From Rhodospirillaceae bacterium (lineage in GTDB: Bacteria; Pseudomonadota; Alphaproteobacteria; Rhodospirillales; Rhodospirillaceae): DNA of 8,372 nucleotides. Under the pieces are notes generated by a model. That model made no database searches. It saw only the letters and a list, made by a program, of their open reading frames with translations, and had not been told where the DNA came from. Of this stretch, positions 6,454 through 8,372 are shown one piece after another; the stretch's first letter is position 1, and the number at the start of each line of letters is the position of its first letter. The DNA is taken from assembly GCA_016937315.1 (NCBI GenBank), contig JAFGWD010000268.1, positions 1-8,372 of the forward strand, given 5' to 3'. The translations under genes were made by a program, and so were the position numbers.

Positions 6454-6857
6454 ATCAAAATTTGCCAGACGGAGCGTTTCTTCGGTGGTGCATCGGAGGC
6501 CTCCTCCTTGGCGGCCACGTTGGGTGGTAAATCGGTGGCTTCGATACGCACATCAAGGACATGCCCTCCGCCGAGGTTGGCATGAATAGTGTGCGCTGTG
6601 GTTTCGGTTGGAATAAAACGGAAATGACCTTCGGCGTCGGTGTGCGTTTCAAAGAGGACGCGCCCTTGGTCGTCTTTTACTTGGACGGGAGCGTTCGCTG
6701 CCCATCCGGCATTGAAATACCCAATCCGTCCCTCTATCGCATTGCCTTCAATTGACAGGCGGTGGATCACCTTGTGGGCAAAGGCTTCGCCTGGACATAA
6801 CAGGGCCACGACGGCCGTTACGCAGGCCATCCGTGTAAAGCCGTGGAATCGAATCAT
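6444..6857 (-). CDS. Small exported protein resembling CbiL/NikL metal-transport accessory proteins
   Basis: A 137-residue protein with a signal peptide (1-27; basic start, hydrophobic core, cleavage after AFA), so the mature protein would begin with His-Lys-Val. The rest is a carboxypeptidase-regulatory-like beta-sandwich: APVQVKDDQGRVLFETHTDAEGHFRFIP and an HTIHANLGGGHV segment. An N-terminal His after cleavage plus a GHV motif recalls the exported CbiL/NikL accessory proteins of cobalt and nickel transporters; other histidines lie at 32, 78, 89 and 92. That resemblance is from memory of the families, not a search. The end is a charged linker (PPKKR) with no membrane segment, unlike forms fused to a transporter. 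The start is supported by GGAGG 7 bases upstream. It lies 84 bases after the porin and ends in a palindrome. Metal binding is inferred; a general periplasmic role is the alternative. Confidence 0.72.
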   Translation of the reverse strand: MIRFHGFTRMACVTAVVALLCPGEAFAHKVIHRLSIEGNAIEGRIGYFNAGWAANAPVQVKDDQGRVLFETHTDAEGHFRFIPTETTAHTIHANLGGGHVLDVRIEATDLPPNVAAKEEASDAPPKKRSVWQILMGR

Positions 6858-6898
6858 AAAATGACCTCCCTATAGACAGGTTTGCCAGTTGCTTGAAA

Positions 6899-6931
6899 TC
6901 CCCAGAGGGGTGAGAAACCATCCTCTGGGGA
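6899..6931 (-). terminator. Hairpin between porin and the small exported-protein gene, weak terminator or attenuator
   Basis: CCCCAGAGG (6900-6908) and CCTCTGGGG (6922-6930), with one more T-A pair outside, form a 10-bp stem with a 13-base loop. Reading leftward from the porin stop (10 bases away), it is followed only by ATTTC, so it is a weak terminator at best. It could partly stop porin transcripts or protect their 3' end while letting some transcripts reach the small gene. Confidence 0.5.
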
Positions 6932-6940
6932 ACCGATCTA

Positions 6941-8086
6941 TCAGAAGTCCAGACGGAGGCCGATCGCGCCGCCAATGGCACCTTCGTTCCCGTCAGCCTT
7001 GTTTCCGGTATGGGATTGGGCGTCGAGATACGCGAGCGCACCCCACAGGTCGACGCCCGGGCCAAGGGTATAGCGTGCGCCCATGCGGTAGAAGTCGGCC
7101 ATATCGTGGGTGCCTGTCAAATTCGGAAGGGTGGTGTTGGACATGTCGACGCCGCGGGTTGAGGAGTTCACGTAAGCCAGCGACACGGCATACGGCCCTT
7201 CGGCGTAACCAACGCCGATTTCCCAGGCGCGACCATTTTTGTCGTAATAAAAACTGTCCGTTGGCGCGGCCATGCGATTGAACGACCCACCGAGCGAGAA
7301 CCCCTGATAAGAGAGGAGGATGCTCGTCTGGAAATTGTGTACGTCGCCTCCCTTTTTGATGGTGTTGTCTTGACGGCCGTTGATGAAGTCGTAGCCGACT
7401 GCGGCGTTAAGGCCGACTCCCGCTAAATTTCCGCTGTAGGAGAGTGCCCAAGCCCAAGCCTGGTCGAATTCGGCGTCTTGGATGATGGTTTCGGACGTCT
7501 CACTGGCGTTGTCGCCTGAGGTGTTGTTCGAGGGCGTGAATGATGTCCCGAATTGGAAACCGTAAGCTCTCGGTGTCAAATAAAGGATCTTATTGGCGTA
7601 GTTTGTCGGTTTCTGGTTCGGATCGAGAGCCCTGACCCCTTTTCCGGAACTGACCGGGAGAATCTGGTAAAAGTCGGAACCGCCCAGGCCTGAATCGAGG
7701 TGTGACGCTTCCGGCGCGTAATTGTGGGTCAGCCAGACCACATCGCGATACTTACCGGCGATGGCCTTACCATAATCGCCGCTCATCCACATGTAGGAGC
7801 GTTGCACATAGGGGTCATTGTAGTCGGAACCCGAACTGATCTGCACCCGTGCGCCGACTTCTACGCCGTTGTCGAGAGTGGTTTTGCCTGTGAAATAGAT
7901 TTGAGAATCGCCCTGGATGTCAAAGTTGTTCACCCGATTTCCAAAACTGCTGCTCTGACTGGCTCCGGCCATCCAGTATTCCATGTAGCCGCCGAGCGTG
8001 AGCTGGATGGGATCGGCGGCCTGTGCCGCCACGGCGACGAGGCACCCAGAAGCCAAAGCGGTGGAACACAATACGATACGCTTCAT
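6941..8086 (-). CDS. Outer-membrane porin (alphaproteobacterial, gram-negative porin superfamily)
   Basis: A 381-residue outer-membrane beta-barrel for passive entry of small solutes. The signal peptide is residues 1-23 (MKRIVL..., cleavage after AQA). The mature protein begins ADPIQLTLGGYMEYWMA, a start seen in porins of Rhodospirillales-type bacteria. Alternating hydrophobic stretches suit about 16 strands, and the last residue is Phe (GLRLDF), as required by the outer-membrane assembly machinery. The interior segment SGKGVRALDPNQKPTNYANKI may be a surface or constriction loop. The start at 8086 is chosen over the ATG five codons earlier because GGAAGG sits 7 bases upstream and the signal peptide begins there. 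It lies 117 bases after an ABC ATPase gene. Solute specificity cannot be read from the sequence. Confidence 0.9.
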   Translation of the reverse strand: MKRIVLCSTALASGCLVAVAAQAADPIQLTLGGYMEYWMAGASQSSSFGNRVNNFDIQGDSQIYFTGKTTLDNGVEVGARVQISSGSDYNDPYVQRSYMWMSGDYGKAIAGKYRDVVWLTHNYAPEASHLDSGLGGSDFYQILPVSSGKGVRALDPNQKPTNYANKILYLTPRAYGFQFGTSFTPSNNTSGDNASETSETIIQDAEFDQAWAWALSYSGNLAGVGLNAAVGYDFINGRQDNTIKKGGDVHNFQTSILLSYQGFSLGGSFNRMAAPTDSFYYDKNGRAWEIGVGYAEGPYAVSLAYVNSSTRGVDMSNTTLPNLTGTHDMADFYRMGARYTLGPGVDLWGALAYLDAQSHTGNKADGNEGAIGGAIGLRLDF

Positions 8087-8203
8087 TTTTATACCTTCCA
8101 TAAGACAGGTAGACTGAAACTGACGTTACGGTCGTTCCCCCTCTCCCTGCGGAAGTTTCCCAGCCAGGGGATTGGCCTTGAAAGAGGGGCACTCGAAAAA
8201 AAA
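8087..8203 (-). other. Structured leader upstream of the porin
   Basis: The 117-base gap begins, on the minus strand, with eight Ts directly after the ABC ATPase stop (8203-8196). A 10-bp stem (8180-8189 with 8138-8147; two G-U wobbles) can close the middle, with a small GCCA/TGGC hairpin inside. This might be a regulatory leader or part of a terminator. I could not recognise a known riboswitch or a convincing promoter. Confidence 0.35.
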
Positions 8204-8372
8204 CTAAAGTGCAATGCGGCGATCACATGCGTGGTCGATCAGCGCCATGTCGTGGCTCACCAGAAGCAATGCACACTGTTGTTCGCGGGCGACGCCGACC
8301 AACAGCTCGACGATTTCTCGCTGGATGATCGGGTCGAGACGCGAGGTGGGCTCGTCGGCGAAGATGAATACC
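8204..8372 (-). CDS. ABC transporter ATP-binding protein, C-terminal end (peptide/nickel type)
   Basis: Only the last 55 residues are inside the window; the gene continues past the right edge. They contain Walker B and D-loop (VFIFADEPTSRLDP, catalytic Glu in DEP) and the switch His in LLLVSHDMA, then end after CDRRIAL, unusually soon after the switch His, without the C-terminal extension of most OppD/DppD proteins. The short end and DEPTSRLDP wording fit ATPases of peptide or nickel importers (NikE-like), but 55 residues cannot settle the substrate. Eight Ts follow the stop on the coding strand; no strong stem precedes them, so they are not a clear terminator. The neighbouring porin and CbiL/NikL-like protein make metal or peptide uptake the favoured context. 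Confidence 0.8.
   Translation of the reverse strand, partial: VFIFADEPTSRLDPIIQREIVELLVGVAREQQCALLLVSHDMALIDHACDRRIAL

Noticed and set aside
5757..6530. A 257-codon open frame on the plus strand
   Set aside because: It runs opposite bioM, straight through the tRNA-Leu gene and a terminator, and into the antisense of the small exported-protein gene; it is a chance frame.
8087..8203. Cobalamin riboswitch upstream of the porin
   Set aside because: A stretch near the 3' end (CAGTCTACCTGTC) loosely recalls the end of a B12 riboswitch, but the conserved B12-box GCCACTG is missing and the leader is about half the needed length.
8196..8206. Rho-independent terminator of the ABC ATPase gene at the T8 run
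   Set aside because: The T-run follows the stop codon, but no stable stem lies just before it on the minus strand.

Overview
The window looks like an ordinary chromosomal stretch of an alphaproteobacterium, probably from the Rhodospirillales. The reasons are the style of the DinG-type helicase, an outer-membrane porin that begins its mature part ADPIQLTLGGYMEYW, a BioMNY biotin transporter, and a moderately high GC content (judged by eye). I see no integrase, transposase, CRISPR array or phage gene. The placement is by recognition, not by a database search.

Left part (+ strand, 1-4040). The window opens inside a DinG/Rad3-like ATP-dependent DNA helicase, of which only the C-terminal half is present. 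After a gap with a possible sigma-70 promoter come a stomatin-like SPFH membrane protein and an NfeD-family protein. Their genes overlap as ATGA, the classic SPFH/NfeD pair. A coiled-coil protein of unknown function follows. A large hairpin with a T-tract reading leftward separates this block from the convergent operon on the minus strand.

Middle part (- strand, 4161-6007). bioM, bioN and bioY encode a complete ECF-type biotin importer, transcribed right to left: ATPase, transmembrane coupling subunit and biotin-binding S component. bioM and bioN overlap by 8 bases, and bioN and bioY are 19 bases apart. A tRNA-Leu(UAA) gene with an encoded CCA end is transcribed divergently from bioM. About 120 bases after the tRNA is a good rho-independent terminator, preceded by a small hairpin-rich stretch with no convincing protein gene.

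Right part (- strand, 6444-8372). Reading right to left there is the C-terminal end of an ABC ATPase of the peptide/nickel type, a structured leader, a porin, another hairpin, and a small exported protein resembling the CbiL/NikL accessory proteins of cobalt and nickel transporters. Together these could form a metal or peptide uptake locus: porin for the outer membrane, exported binding or accessory protein, and an ABC importer lying mostly outside the window. This is inference from gene order and family resemblance. It is the most interesting part of an otherwise conventional window; no clearly new system is visible.
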